Notes: generated by a model from the letters alone, not told the origin. Positions 9,053-18,300 are shown, counted from the stretch's first letter. The stretch: 64,000 bases of DNA from Pandoraea pnomenusa (GCF_000767615.3 NZ_CP009553.3:1-64000); one strand, 5' to 3'. Program-made: numbers and translations.

Positions 9053-10624
9053 ATGACCGACGCGGTCACGACCCATTCCACCGCCACCCCGGCGCCGCAG
9101 GGGGCACCGCTGACCGGCGCGCGACTGGCACTACTCACGGTCGGCCTTGCGCTGGGTACGTTCATGGAAGTGCTCGACACGTCCATCGCCAACGTGGCGG
9201 TGCCGACCATTGCGGGTAGCGTAGGGGTCTCGAACAGTCAGGGCACGTGGGTGATCAGCTCCTACGCCGTAGCCGCCGCCATCGCCGTGCCGCTCACAGG
9301 CTGGATGGCCCGGCGCGTGGGCGAGACGAGGCTGTTCGTGATGTCGGTCGCGGCCTTTACCGTCGCGTCGATGCTGTGCGGCCTGGCGCCGAACATGGAG
9401 ACGCTCGTCCTCTTTCGCCTGCTCCAGGGCCTCGTGTCCGGCCCGATGGTGCCGCTCTCGCAGACCATCCTGCTGCGCAGCTTTCCGGAGAAGAAGCGCG
9501 GCCTCGCGCTCGGTCTGTGGGCGATGACGGTGATCGTCGCACCGATCTTCGGCCCGGTGGTCGGCGGATGGATCACCGACAACTACACATGGCCGTGGAT
9601 TTTCTACATCAACGTGCCCGTGGGCATCTTCTCGGCGATATCGTGCTTCATTCTGCTGCGCGGGCACGAGACGAAGACGCAGAAGCTGCCGATCGACCTG
9701 ATCGGCCTCGCGCTGCTCGCCATCGGCGTGGGCTCGCTGCAGATGATGCTCGACCTCGGCAAGGATCGCGACTGGTTCAACAACAGCCTGATCGTCACGC
9801 TCGCGATCACGGCGGCGATCTGTCTGTCGTTTCTGGTCATCTGGGAGCTCACGTCCGACAAGCCCATCGTCGACCTCACGTTGTTCAGGGATCGCAACTT
9901 CGCGCTGGGCGTGGTGGTGATTTCCTTCGGCTTCATGACGTTCTTCGCCTCGGTGGTCATCTTCCCCCTGTGGCTGCAAACGGTGATGGACTATACGGCG
10001 GGCAAGGCGGGTCTGGCCACCGCGCCTGTCGGCCTGCTCGCCCTCGTGCTATCCCCGATCATCGGTCAGAACATGGAGCGGCTCAACCTTCGCGCGGTCG
10101 CCTCGTTCGCATTCTTCGTGTTCGCGGGCGTGTCGTTCTGGAATTCGCATTTCGCGCTGAATCTGTCGTTTGCGAAAGTGATCGAGCCGCGGTTGGTGCA
10201 GGGCATCGGCATCGCCTGCTTCTTCGTGCCGGTCACGACCATCACGCTATCGAGCATTTCCGACGACCGGCTCGCCGCGGCCTCGGGCCTGTCGAACTTC
10301 TTTCGCACGCTTTCGGGGGCCATCGGCACCGCAGTGAGCACGACGATGTGGGAAGACCGGGCCATTTACCATCACGCGCGTCTGGCCGAGAACATCACGC
10401 CGTATTCGAGCGCCACCACGAGCTACCTCGACCAGTTGCGTCAGGGACTGGGGCTTGGCAACGGGTCCGACTTCGGCATGCTCAACGATCTGGTCACCCG
10501 CCAGTCCTTCATGCTGGCCACGAACGACATCTTCCACCTGTCCGGCTACGTGTTTCTCGCCATGGCGGCGCTGGTCTGGCTGACCCGGCCGAAGCGCGGC
10601 ACCAAAGCCGCCGTGGGGCACTGA
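9053..10624 (+). CDS. DHA2-family MFS multidrug exporter (EmrB-like)
   Basis: This 523-residue protein has about 14 hydrophobic helices, the size and layout of the DHA2 drug:H+ antiporter family (EmrB/QacA). Motifs include LGTFMEVLDTSIANVAVPTI in helix 1, the family's motif D1, then WVISSYAVAAAIAVPLTGWM and RLLQGLVSGPMVPLSQTILL. A GGGAGA ribosome site precedes ATG 9053. EmrB usually works with a membrane-fusion partner EmrA and an outer-membrane channel; neither gene is adjacent, so the exporter may act alone or with unlinked partners. The substrate cannot be inferred. A DedA-rhodanese gene follows after 134 bases. Confidence 0.92.
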   Translation: MTDAVTTHSTATPAPQGAPLTGARLALLTVGLALGTFMEVLDTSIANVAVPTIAGSVGVSNSQGTWVISSYAVAAAIAVPLTGWMARRVGETRLFVMSVAAFTVASMLCGLAPNMETLVLFRLLQGLVSGPMVPLSQTILLRSFPEKKRGLALGLWAMTVIVAPIFGPVVGGWITDNYTWPWIFYINVPVGIFSAISCFILLRGHETKTQKLPIDLIGLALLAIGVGSLQMMLDLGKDRDWFNNSLIVTLAITAAICLSFLVIWELTSDKPIVDLTLFRDRNFALGVVVISFGFMTFFASVVIFPLWLQTVMDYTAGKAGLATAPVGLLALVLSPIIGQNMERLNLRAVASFAFFVFAGVSFWNSHFALNLSFAKVIEPRLVQGIGIACFFVPVTTITLSSISDDRLAAASGLSNFFRTLSGAIGTAVSTTMWEDRAIYHHARLAENITPYSSATTSYLDQLRQGLGLGNGSDFGMLNDLVTRQSFMLATNDIFHLSGYVFLAMAALVWLTRPKRGTKAAVGH

Positions 10625-10758
10625 CCCGGCGCCGGCCGGGGATCGTTCCAGAAAAGCAACAGTACTTTTCGGCTTGCCGGCTTCTGGCCGTCACGTCCGG
10701 GCGCTACCATGCCGTATTGCGCCGGATTGCGCTCACTCTTCTTGCAACAGGTGTCGGC

Positions 10759-11706
10759 ATGCTGTTCGAACTGATCGCCCGCTACGGACTCTGGCTCGTC
10801 TTTCTGAACATCTTCGGACAGGCGCTCGGGCTGCCCCTGCCGGCCTATCCCACGCTCATCGTCACGGCGTCGACGTCGCTTTTCCCGGCGATGCTGATCG
10901 TCGCACTCGCCATCTTCGCGGCACTGCTGGGCGACACCCTCTGGTTCCTCGCCGGGCGGCGCTACGGTCATCACATCCTGCGTCTGATGTGCCGCCTGTC
11001 GATTTCGCCGGACACCTGCGTGAGCCGTACCGAAGGGGCAATGGGCCGTCACGGGGTGCGCGTGCTGATGTTTGCGCGCTTCGTGCCGGGTCTCTCGGCC
11101 CTGTCGGTGCCGATGGCCGGCGCGCTTGGTGTGTCCTGGCGCACGTTCCTGCTCTACGACGCCATCGGCGCGCTTCTGTGGTCGAGTGTCGCCGTGGCGC
11201 TCGGCGTGGTGTTCGCGTCGCACATCGTGTCGGTGCTCGACGCCTTCGACACGCTCGGTCGCGGCGTGCTGTGGCTCGTGGTGCTTGTCTTCGTGCTGTA
11301 CCTGCTCAACCGCTGGCTCAACCGCTACCGGCTGCTGCGCTCGTTGCGCATGGCGCGCATTGGCGTTGCCACGCTGGAATCCTGGATGAAGGACGAAGTC
11401 ACGCCGGTGGTGATCGACGTGCGTTCGGCCGCGCGCCGCGCCATCGATCCGTTCACGATTCCCGGGGCGCTCGCCATTGAGCCCGACGAGATCGGCGAAA
11501 AACTGCGCGATATCCCGCGAGATCGCCGGATCGTGGTGTTTTGCGCCTGTCCGAACGAGGTGACGGCCGCACGCCTGGCGCAGCAACTGCGTCAGCAGGG
11601 CTTCGCCGAGGTGCGGCCGCTGCTCGGCGGGCTCGACGCATGGCGCGACGCGGGCTACACGGTGCAGAAGATCGACGGGCTGGAAATGCTGGTTCCCGCA
11701 CATTGA
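10759..11706 (+). CDS. DedA-family membrane protein fused to rhodanese domain
   Basis: Residues 1-200 form a DedA/VTT (SNARE-associated) membrane domain, recognisable from FARFVPGLSALSVPMAGALG and the surrounding helices. DedA proteins support membrane homeostasis and undecaprenyl-phosphate or phospholipid translocation. Residues of about 205-315 form a cytoplasmic rhodanese-like domain: VVIDVRSAARR, then the active-site loop VVFCACPNE with Cys262, and the closing LLGGLDAWRDAGY. Cys262 is in the persulfide-carrying position, so the domain could be catalytic. The 315-residue length equals DedA plus one rhodanese module. The link between membrane transport and sulfur or redox chemistry is not established. 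Confidence 0.92.
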   Translation: MLFELIARYGLWLVFLNIFGQALGLPLPAYPTLIVTASTSLFPAMLIVALAIFAALLGDTLWFLAGRRYGHHILRLMCRLSISPDTCVSRTEGAMGRHGVRVLMFARFVPGLSALSVPMAGALGVSWRTFLLYDAIGALLWSSVAVALGVVFASHIVSVLDAFDTLGRGVLWLVVLVFVLYLLNRWLNRYRLLRSLRMARIGVATLESWMKDEVTPVVIDVRSAARRAIDPFTIPGALAIEPDEIGEKLRDIPRDRRIVVFCACPNEVTAARLAQQLRQQGFAEVRPLLGGLDAWRDAGYTVQKIDGLEMLVPAH

Positions 11707-11784
11707 TACATCACCGATTGCGCAATGCATTGTGCACAACTCAATGACGCGCGCTCATTCGAAAGACAGCGCGTGTTTTGCGTT

Positions 11785-12240
11785 TCAGGCGTCGGCCAGC
11801 GCGTCACGCAGTTGCAGCAGCAACGTACGCAAGGCCTTCTGCTGGGCGTCGGACTGACCGGTGACCGCCTGCACCTGGGCGGGCACCTGACGCGCCTCAC
11901 GACGCAAATTCACGCCGCGTGGCGTAAGGTCGATGAACACCTGACGCTCGTCCGCTTCACCACGACGGCGCGTCAAGAGTCCCATGGTTTCCAGTCTTTT
12001 CAGCAGCGGGGTGAGCGTGCCGGAGTCGAGTCCGAGGCGCGCCCCCAACTGATTGACGGCGATATCGTCCTGCTCCCATAGCACGACCATCGCGAGATAT
12101 TGCGAGTAGGTCAGACCCAGCCTGTCGAGCATCGGCTTGTGTGCCTTTGTCATGGCAAGCGACGCCGAGTACAACGCGAACCCCAACTGCTCTTCCAGAC
12201 GCACTGGGGATTTCTGTGCGCCCTTTTTGCTAACGGCCAT
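11785..12240 (-). CDS. MarR/OhrR-like regulator lacking the redox cysteine
   Basis: The 151-residue protein is a winged-helix MarR regulator of the OhrR type: LEEQLGFALYSASLAMTKAHKPML, then LGLTYSQYLAMVVLWEQD, a recognition helix LDSGTLTPLLKRLE and the wing RRRGEADERQVFIDLT. OhrR senses organic hydroperoxides through a cysteine in the motif QLCFALYS. Here that position is Gly20, and the protein contains no cysteine at all. It can therefore not sense peroxide in the classical way. The start at 12240 (MAVSKKG) matches the family length; the frame is open upstream. No ohr gene lies next to it. Confidence 0.9.
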   Translation of the reverse strand: MAVSKKGAQKSPVRLEEQLGFALYSASLAMTKAHKPMLDRLGLTYSQYLAMVVLWEQDDIAVNQLGARLGLDSGTLTPLLKRLETMGLLTRRRGEADERQVFIDLTPRGVNLRREARQVPAQVQAVTGQSDAQQKALRTLLLQLRDALADA

Positions 12241-12537
12241 TCTCGTACGACGTCTCAATTCCATTTCGATTGCGCGCCATTCTATTTCACCGCGTGGAAT
12301 GTCGCCAGTTGCGTGATGGCAGTGACCCACCGACGACAAGCCGCCTTCCACGAAAGCAATTTACGGTTACCCGAATACGGCTCGGTGTCGGCGCCGTGCT
12401 GCGGTTACGCGCAGCCGCATTCGACGCCGCCGCAGCTATCCACTCGCGCGAGCTCGGCACCGATCGGCATCCGGCAGGCTGTGCGCTCACTTCCGACACC
12501 ATCTGTCTGCGAGCTGATCCCCCGGCGCATGGCGTTG

Positions 12538-12568
12538 AAAAATGCTTTATCTGAGGCCGCCTCAGTTT
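12538..12568. repeat. Hairpin element, copy 1
   Basis: AAAAATGCTTTAT precedes a 6-bp stem CTGAGG (12551-12556) and CCTCAG (12560-12565), followed by TTT. The same arrangement recurs at 12851-12883. Confidence 0.6.
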
Positions 12569-12590
12569 CAGGAGGAATTCGCCCGGGACA

Positions 12591-12655
12591 AGCGGGGGTG
12601 AGAAGCGGGGGTGAGAAGCGGGGGTGAGAAGCGGGGGTGAGAAGCGGGGGTGAGA
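12591..12655 (+). repeat. 13-bp tandem repeat, five perfect copies
   Basis: The unit AGCGGGGGTGAGA is repeated five times without a mismatch (starts at 12591, 12604, 12617, 12630 and 12643). It then decays into a degenerate copy. Strand asymmetry is extreme (G-rich plus strand). Perfect copies suggest recent slippage and likely length variation between strains. Confidence 0.97.
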
Positions 12656-12850
12656 AGCCAGGGAGAAAGGCGGGGTGAGGCCGGGAGCAGGTTCGGGATT
12701 CCGGTACGCCGGATGCCTGAGGCGATGCGGAGCCATCCCGCGAGCGGTCCGTGGCGCGAATGGGATCATGAAATCGCAGGGGCGGCTTTCCGAGCCTGTC
12801 TCGAGATCCCGGAATGGGTCGCACGCCGCCGCCAACCGAAATTCGTCGGG

Positions 12851-12883
12851 AAAAAATGCGTTAGCTGAGCAATCCTCAGTTTT
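12851..12883. repeat. Hairpin element, copy 2
   Basis: AAAAAATGCGTTAG precedes a 5-bp stem CTGAG (12865-12869) and CTCAG (12875-12879), followed by TTTT. It resembles the element at 12538-12568 in both flank and stem. Confidence 0.6.
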
Positions 12884-12954
12884 GAGCGCCAATCGTACCG
12901 ACGCCAGCCGGTGTGGCCGGGGTGTGCTTTCAAAAATGGGCGTCGGTCGATACC

Positions 12955-14730
12955 ATGAGACCCAATTCCGATCACGACCGTCTCCTATCCGTGTCAGCAG
13001 TATCCGCCTGGGCCAAGTTGCCCGTCGTTGTGTGGGTGCGGCGTCAATTCGCACCGAACACCCTGCAAATCACGCTGCTGCTTGCCGGCATCGTCGGTCT
13101 GCTGGGGGCGTTGGCAACCGTGGCGTTTCGCGAGGCGCTCTCCGGGATGCAGTTCCTGCTCGCTGGGCATCGCAGCGGCATGGTCGAACTGGCGCAGAAC
13201 CTGAACTGGTGGCAGCGGCTGCTGCTGCCGACCGTCGGGGGGCTGGTGGCTGGGCTGATCCTCCAGTACGCCACGCTGTGGGTGCCGAAAAAAGGCGCCG
13301 ACGACTACATGGAAGCGATCGCCATCGGCACCGGCGTGCTGAGCCTGCGCCAGACGCTGGTCAAGAGCCTGTCGTCGCTTTGCTCGGTAGCGTCGGGCGC
13401 CTCGATCGGCCGCGAAGGGCCGATGGTGCAGCTCGCAGCGATGTTTGCCTCGCTAGTCGGCCGCATCCTCGCATTTCCCCCCGAAAGGCTGCGCCTGCTC
13501 GTTGCCTGCGGCGCGACCGCGGGGATCACGTCGGCATACAACGCACCGATCGCCGGAGCGCTGTTCATTTCGGAAATCGTGTACGGCTCGATCTCGACGG
13601 CAACGCTCGGACCGCTGGTCGTCGCCTCGGTCATCGCGAACATCGTGATTCGCCAGTTCCTCGGCTACGAAGCGGTGTACCAGATGCCGCGCTTCGATTT
13701 CGTCTCCGGCTGGGAAGTCTTCTTCTACGTGGGCCTCGGCGTGCTCGCCGGGATACTGGCGCCGTTGTTCCTTCGTTTGCTCGATACGGCCAAGCAGCGT
13801 TTCAGCTCGATGCCGGTGCCGCTGTTCCTGCGACTCGCGCTGGGCGGACTTGTGGTCGGCGTGCTCTCGTTGCAGGTCCCGCAGGTCTGGGGCAATGGCT
13901 ACAGCGTGGTGAACTCGATCCTGCATACGCATTGGGCCTGGCAGGCCCTCGCGATGGTGCTGGTCTTCAAGGTGCTCGCCACGGCGTCGTCCGCCGGCTC
14001 GGGCGCGGTGGGCGGCGTATTCACGCCGACGCTGTTCGTTGGCGCGGCGCTGGGCAGCCTGTACGGCATTGCCATGAACGCGCTCGCCCCGTCCACCGCA
14101 TCGGTGGCGAGCAGTTACGCCGTGGTCGGCATGGGGGCGTTTCTCGCGGCAACGACGTACGCGCCGCTGATGTCGATTCTGATGATCTTCGAGATGACGC
14201 TGAGTTATCAGGTCGTCTTGCCGCTGATGCTGGCCTGCGTGACGGCGTACCTGACCGCGCACACGCTGCGATCGGACTCCGTCTACGCCAAGTCGCTGCG
14301 TCGCAATCAGGTCGCGGGCCGCTGGCTTTCGATGACGGGTGAGGGCAGCGAGATGCGTCTGTCTTCGCTCGCGGTCGACAATGATTCGGTGGTGAGCGCC
14401 GCCGAGCCGGCGGATGCCATTGGGGATCGCTTCATCGCCACCGGCTACCGCAATCTCGTCGTGCGCGCGGAAGACGGGCGTCTGGCCGGCACGCTCGACG
14501 CCGCGAACTGGTGGCGACGGCAGGCCACCGGCGAGCCGGCGCAGTGGGCCGACGTCATCACGCCTTGCAAGGCGCTCGATGGCGACATGGCGCTTGTGAG
14601 CGCGTTACGCTCCGTGGGCAAGATGCACGCCGACTGGGTGCCGGTCGCCAACGCGCAAGGCAAATGGCTTGGCGTGGTGTCGCTGCCCGGGCTGATCGAG
14701 ATCGTGACCGAAGAGCGGGGGGCCGAATGA
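12955..14730 (+). CDS. clcB: ClcB-type chloride channel/transporter with C-terminal regulatory region
   Basis: This 591-residue CLC family protein moves chloride across the inner membrane. The family's selectivity motifs are visible: GADDYMEAI in the position of GSGIP (as in ClcB-like members), GREGP at residues 152-156 with the gating glutamate Glu154, and GGVFTPTLFVGAALG. Glu154 suggests proton-coupled exchange rather than a pure channel. After the last helix (near residue 440) about 130 residues resemble a CBS-type pair (ADAIGDRFIATGYRNLVVRA and WLGVVSLPGLIEIV). The start at 12955 is the ATG nearest the family N-terminus. Its stop overlaps the mnmC start (ATGA). Confidence 0.9.
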   Translation: MRPNSDHDRLLSVSAVSAWAKLPVVVWVRRQFAPNTLQITLLLAGIVGLLGALATVAFREALSGMQFLLAGHRSGMVELAQNLNWWQRLLLPTVGGLVAGLILQYATLWVPKKGADDYMEAIAIGTGVLSLRQTLVKSLSSLCSVASGASIGREGPMVQLAAMFASLVGRILAFPPERLRLLVACGATAGITSAYNAPIAGALFISEIVYGSISTATLGPLVVASVIANIVIRQFLGYEAVYQMPRFDFVSGWEVFFYVGLGVLAGILAPLFLRLLDTAKQRFSSMPVPLFLRLALGGLVVGVLSLQVPQVWGNGYSVVNSILHTHWAWQALAMVLVFKVLATASSAGSGAVGGVFTPTLFVGAALGSLYGIAMNALAPSTASVASSYAVVGMGAFLAATTYAPLMSILMIFEMTLSYQVVLPLMLACVTAYLTAHTLRSDSVYAKSLRRNQVAGRWLSMTGEGSEMRLSSLAVDNDSVVSAAEPADAIGDRFIATGYRNLVVRAEDGRLAGTLDAANWWRRQATGEPAQWADVITPCKALDGDMALVSALRSVGKMHADWVPVANAQGKWLGVVSLPGLIEIVTEERGAE

Positions 14731-16778
14731 GCCGGCGTCCAGGCGTCGGCCCGATCCGGCCGGCCGAACCGGCAACCGCCGACGACGGCACGCCGTACTC
14801 CACGGTATTCGACGACGTCTACCACAGCACCGACGGCGCACTCGGTCAGGCGCAGCATGTTTTTCTGGGTGGCAACGATCTCCCGGAACGCTGGCGGGGC
14901 CGCGAGCAGTTCGTGATCGTGGAAACGGGCTTCGGCCTGGGTCTGAATTTCCTCGCTACCTGGGCCGCGTGGCGCGACGACCCGCAGCGCCCGGAAAGAC
15001 TGCATTTCGTCTCGGTGGAGAAGTCTCCGTTCCGGGCCAAGGATCTGCGGTGCATGCTGGAGCCCATGCTGGTGCTGCCCGGCATGACGGCGCTCGCGCC
15101 CCTGATGCAGCGGCTGTGCGATGTCTGGCCATCGCCCGTGGCAGGGTGGCACCGACTCGAACTTGCGCCGGGTGTGATCCTGAGCGTGGGCTTCGGCGAT
15201 TTCTTCGACCTCATGCCGCTGTTGCGCGCCGGGGCCGATGCGTTCTATCTCGACGGCTTTGCTCCGTCGAAGAACCCGGACATGTGGTCGGCGGAGGTCT
15301 TCAGGACACTCGGGCGCCTGGCGCGCGACGGTGCGACGATCGCCACCTATACCGCCGCAGGACAAGTCCGGCGCGACCTGATCGCCGCGGGTTTCGACGT
15401 GGCACGGCGCCCCGGTTACGGGCGCAAGCGCGACATGCTCGCGGGCCGTTACGCGCCCCCCTATCGCATGCGTCGCCACGATCCGCCGCCACCAGCGCCG
15501 CCACGGGCGCGGGAGGCCATCGTCGTCGGCGCCGGCATGGCGGGGGCCGCCATGGCGCGGCGTCTGGTAGCGCGCGGCTGGCGAGTCCGGCTGTTCGAGC
15601 GTGCGCAGGCGCCCGGTATGGCGGCCTCGGGCAATCCCGCCGGCGTGTTCCATCCCCAGCTCTCGGCCGACGACAACGTGCTGTCTCGACTGACGCGCGC
15701 CGGCTTTCTTTACGCGCTCTCGCAGTGGCGCACGCTCCCTGGCGGACTGCCGGGGCGCGCGGACGGCCTGCTCCAGGTCGCCACGAGCGAGGCTGAGGCC
15801 GAGGCCATGGCGCAACTCGTGACCGCGCATGGCTATCCCGAAACGTATGCGAAGTGGGTCGACGCGCAACACGCATCGGCGCTGGCGGGCGAGACGCTCG
15901 CCCATGGCGGTGTGTGGTATCCCGAGGGGGGCTCGCTGGCGCCGGCGATGCTCTGCCGTGCCGAATTGGTCGCGGCGGGCCCTTCGCTAGACGCACGCTA
16001 CGGTGTGAGCGTCGAACGTCTCGAAAGGGTGGGTGGCGGTGCGGACCCTGTAGCCGGTGACGGACGTGGGGCCACCGCCTGCCGCTGGGCTGCGCTCGAC
16101 GAAACCGGCCGCGTGCTGGCGGAGGCGGACGTGGCCATCGTGACCGCCGCCGACGTCTCGCAAACCTTGCTCTCGGCCTATCTTCCGCCCGAATTCGTAC
16201 CCGTCAAACGCGTGCGGGGGCAGTTGACGTTCCTGCCTCCGGACACGCTTGCCGGGCTGCGCATCCCCGTGTGTGGCGACGGCTACGTCGCGCCGCCTCC
16301 GCTCGGCGGCGCCGGCCCTGTCACCGGAGCGACGTACGGCTTCGATGACCCCGCTGAAGACGTCCGTGTCGGCGATCATCAGGCCAACCTGCGACGTCTC
16401 GCGGCACTGTTGCCGGGCCACGCCGACGCTTTCGGCGAGGCCGGCCTCGCGAGCGAACAGGCCGCCGCCGAGCTGGGCGGCCGCACGGCGTTCCGGGCGT
16501 TAATGCCCGACCGGTTGCCGATGGCGGGCCAGTTGCCTGATCTCGCTGCCATCGAGCCGCAGCGAAAACGTCTGGCGGGCGGGCACCTGCGTGACATCCC
16601 GCGCCTGGACGGGCTCTACGCGAGTTTTGCCTTCGGCTCTCGCGGGCTGGTCTTCGCGTCGCTTTGCGCCGAGCTGGTGGCCAGCCAGATCGAAGGCGAG
16701 CCGTGGCCGATCGGCAGCGATCTGGCCGATGCGGTCGACCCGGCGCGCTATCTCATGCAATCGCTTCGGAAGGCCTGA
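14727..16778 (+). CDS. mnmC: Bifunctional tRNA mnm5s2U biosynthesis protein MnmC
   Basis: MnmC finishes the wobble modification begun by MnmE-MnmG: its FAD domain removes the carboxymethyl group from cmnm5U34 and its methyltransferase domain adds a methyl from SAM. Residues 1-260 are the methyltransferase (VETGFGLGLNFLATW, then DAFYLDGFAPSKNPDMWS). Residues 280-683 are the FAD-dependent oxidase, starting with the dinucleotide motif IVVGAGMAGAAMARRL and including ASGNPAGVFHPQLS. The 683-residue length suits the fused form. The start overlaps the clcB stop by 4 bases, so the two are probably co-translated. Having mnmE and mnmC in one 16-kb stretch is functionally coherent. Confidence 0.95.
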   Translation: MSRRPGVGPIRPAEPATADDGTPYSTVFDDVYHSTDGALGQAQHVFLGGNDLPERWRGREQFVIVETGFGLGLNFLATWAAWRDDPQRPERLHFVSVEKSPFRAKDLRCMLEPMLVLPGMTALAPLMQRLCDVWPSPVAGWHRLELAPGVILSVGFGDFFDLMPLLRAGADAFYLDGFAPSKNPDMWSAEVFRTLGRLARDGATIATYTAAGQVRRDLIAAGFDVARRPGYGRKRDMLAGRYAPPYRMRRHDPPPPAPPRAREAIVVGAGMAGAAMARRLVARGWRVRLFERAQAPGMAASGNPAGVFHPQLSADDNVLSRLTRAGFLYALSQWRTLPGGLPGRADGLLQVATSEAEAEAMAQLVTAHGYPETYAKWVDAQHASALAGETLAHGGVWYPEGGSLAPAMLCRAELVAAGPSLDARYGVSVERLERVGGGADPVAGDGRGATACRWAALDETGRVLAEADVAIVTAADVSQTLLSAYLPPEFVPVKRVRGQLTFLPPDTLAGLRIPVCGDGYVAPPPLGGAGPVTGATYGFDDPAEDVRVGDHQANLRRLAALLPGHADAFGEAGLASEQAAAELGGRTAFRALMPDRLPMAGQLPDLAAIEPQRKRLAGGHLRDIPRLDGLYASFAFGSRGLVFASLCAELVASQIEGEPWPIGSDLADAVDPARYLMQSLRKA

Positions 16779-17091
16779 CAAGCCCCACGAACCTTAACCG
16801 CCCCAAGTCCCCGGCCGCCAGGAATACTTGATGTGGACGGCGCATCGCTCTGAAATTTCAATCTGACCCTCAATGGGTTGATAGCCCGCTCCGTGCGGGG
16901 GCGTCGCGCCATCGGCGCGCACGCCTCATGCCGGTCGAGCGGCCGTTTGAAAGCGCCGCAAACCGAGTGTGGCAAAATGAGCCCAACCCTTCGGGTTCGT
17001 CGCGCATTTGTCCTTTATCTGCAACCCCGCGCGCGACTTTCTTTCCTTTTCACCACTTGATGCGCCGTCAAGCGGCGCAAAGCGAGCATTA
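16779..17091. other. Intergenic leader with hairpins, no gene seen
   Basis: This 313-base gap contains a strong hairpin at 16900-16925 (GGCGT and CGCGCC paired with GGCGCG and ACGCC, one bulged base) and a smaller one around 17063-17081 (TGCGCCG with CGGCGCA) shortly before the antiporter start at 17092. These could structure the antiporter mRNA leader. No riboswitch class was recognised. Confidence 0.45.
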
Positions 17092-18297
17092 ATGACGTCG
17101 GAACTGTCCCTTTTCCCGGGCTGGCCGCCGGCGCCCGATCCCGTTTTCTTCGCCGGGCTGGCACTGGTATTTGCCGGCCTTGCGGGGGAAATCTGTTTCC
17201 GGAGACTGCGCCTGCCGCGCATCACCGGTTACGCGGTGGTCGGGCTGGTCGGTGGCACCCTGGGTCTTTCATCGATGCTGGATGCGCAGACCAGCGCTGC
17301 CATACGGCTACTGATCGACCTGGCGCTCGGCCTGCTGCTGTTCGAGCTGGGCAGTCGCCTCAATCTGAAGTGGATGCGGGCCAATCCCTGGATCATCGTC
17401 ACCAGTGCGCTCGAAGCTTTGCTCACGTTCATCGCGGTCTATGCCGTGCTGCGTGTCTTCAGCGTCTCTGCCCTGACGGCGGTGCTCATCGCGTCCATCA
17501 GCATGGCGACCTCGCCGGCGGTGGTCATCCAGTTGAAGAACGAACTTCGTGCCGAAGGCCAGGTCACCGAGCGTCTGATGGCCCTGGCGGCGCTCAATAG
17601 CGTGTACGCCGTGGTGGCGGTCAAGCTGGTCTATGGCTGGATGCACCAGGCGTACCACTCCAGCTTCTGGGTGGTGCTTTTCCACCCGCTGTACCTGCTC
17701 GTCGGCTCGATCGTGCTGGCGTTCGTACTCGCCAAGGCCTGCAATCTGGTGTTTCGCAAGTTCGGCAGCCAGGATCATCACGCCTTTGTGATGCTCATCG
17801 GTCTGATCATGCTGATGGTCGCGCTGGTGCACATGCTCAAGCTGCCGAACTCGCTCACGCTGCTGCTCGCCGGGATCATCTTTCGCAATCTCGACGAGCG
17901 CCCGCAGCTCTGGCCTGCCTACTTCGGTACCGCCGGCTGGCTGCTTGCCGTGGTGCTTTTCGTGCTCACGTCGCTGGCGTTCCAGTGGGAGTACCTCGTG
18001 CTCGGCGGACTCGCCGCACTGGCGATCATCGTCGTGCGCGGCCTGGCCAAGGTGGTCGGCACGGTGGCCGTGGCCCACCAGGCGGGCATCAGCTACAGGC
18101 AGGCCGTCGCGCTCGGGATGTCGCTGTGCCCGATGGCCAGTCTCGCGTTCGTACTCGTTGCCGACACGTACGACATCTACCCGCAGTTCGATCCGATGCT
18201 CAAGGCCGTGGTGATGTGTGCCATCGCGCTGCTGCAACTGGCCGGACCGCTGGTGGTCTATTGGGCATTGGCCCTTGTCGGCGAACGGAAGGATTAA
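17092..18297 (+). CDS. CPA2-type cation/proton antiporter (KefB-like)
   Basis: The 401-residue membrane protein has about 12 hydrophobic helices and resembles the CPA2 (Na+/H+ or K+/H+) exchanger fold, with GLVGGTLGLSSMLDAQ and LGLLLFELGSRLN in the first half. In contrast to KefB/KefC there is no C-terminal nucleotide-binding RCK/TrkA-N domain. The start at 17092 (MTSELSLFPGW) was chosen because the upstream in-frame residues are polar and lie in the leader. The YbdK-type ligase gene begins 3 bases after its stop, so the two form an operon. Transported ion: unknown. Confidence 0.85.
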   Translation: MTSELSLFPGWPPAPDPVFFAGLALVFAGLAGEICFRRLRLPRITGYAVVGLVGGTLGLSSMLDAQTSAAIRLLIDLALGLLLFELGSRLNLKWMRANPWIIVTSALEALLTFIAVYAVLRVFSVSALTAVLIASISMATSPAVVIQLKNELRAEGQVTERLMALAALNSVYAVVAVKLVYGWMHQAYHSSFWVVLFHPLYLLVGSIVLAFVLAKACNLVFRKFGSQDHHAFVMLIGLIMLMVALVHMLKLPNSLTLLLAGIIFRNLDERPQLWPAYFGTAGWLLAVVLFVLTSLAFQWEYLVLGGLAALAIIVVRGLAKVVGTVAVAHQAGISYRQAVALGMSLCPMASLAFVLVADTYDIYPQFDPMLKAVVMCAIALLQLAGPLVVYWALALVGERKD

Positions 18298-18300
18298 GCC

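Larger units (their letters stand above)
12241..12954. other. Gene-poor region with minisatellite and paired hairpins
   Basis: No credible gene is seen in these 714 bases between the OhrR-like regulator and the channel gene. The stretch holds a 13-bp tandem repeat at 12591-12655 and two similar short hairpins at 12538-12568 and 12851-12883. The part just upstream of 12240 must carry the regulator's promoter and the right end that of the channel gene. Confidence 0.6.

Noticed and set aside
12675..14342. 555-residue plus-strand frame overlapping clcB
   Set aside because: It is an out-of-frame shadow of the channel gene, rich in Arg, with no family features.
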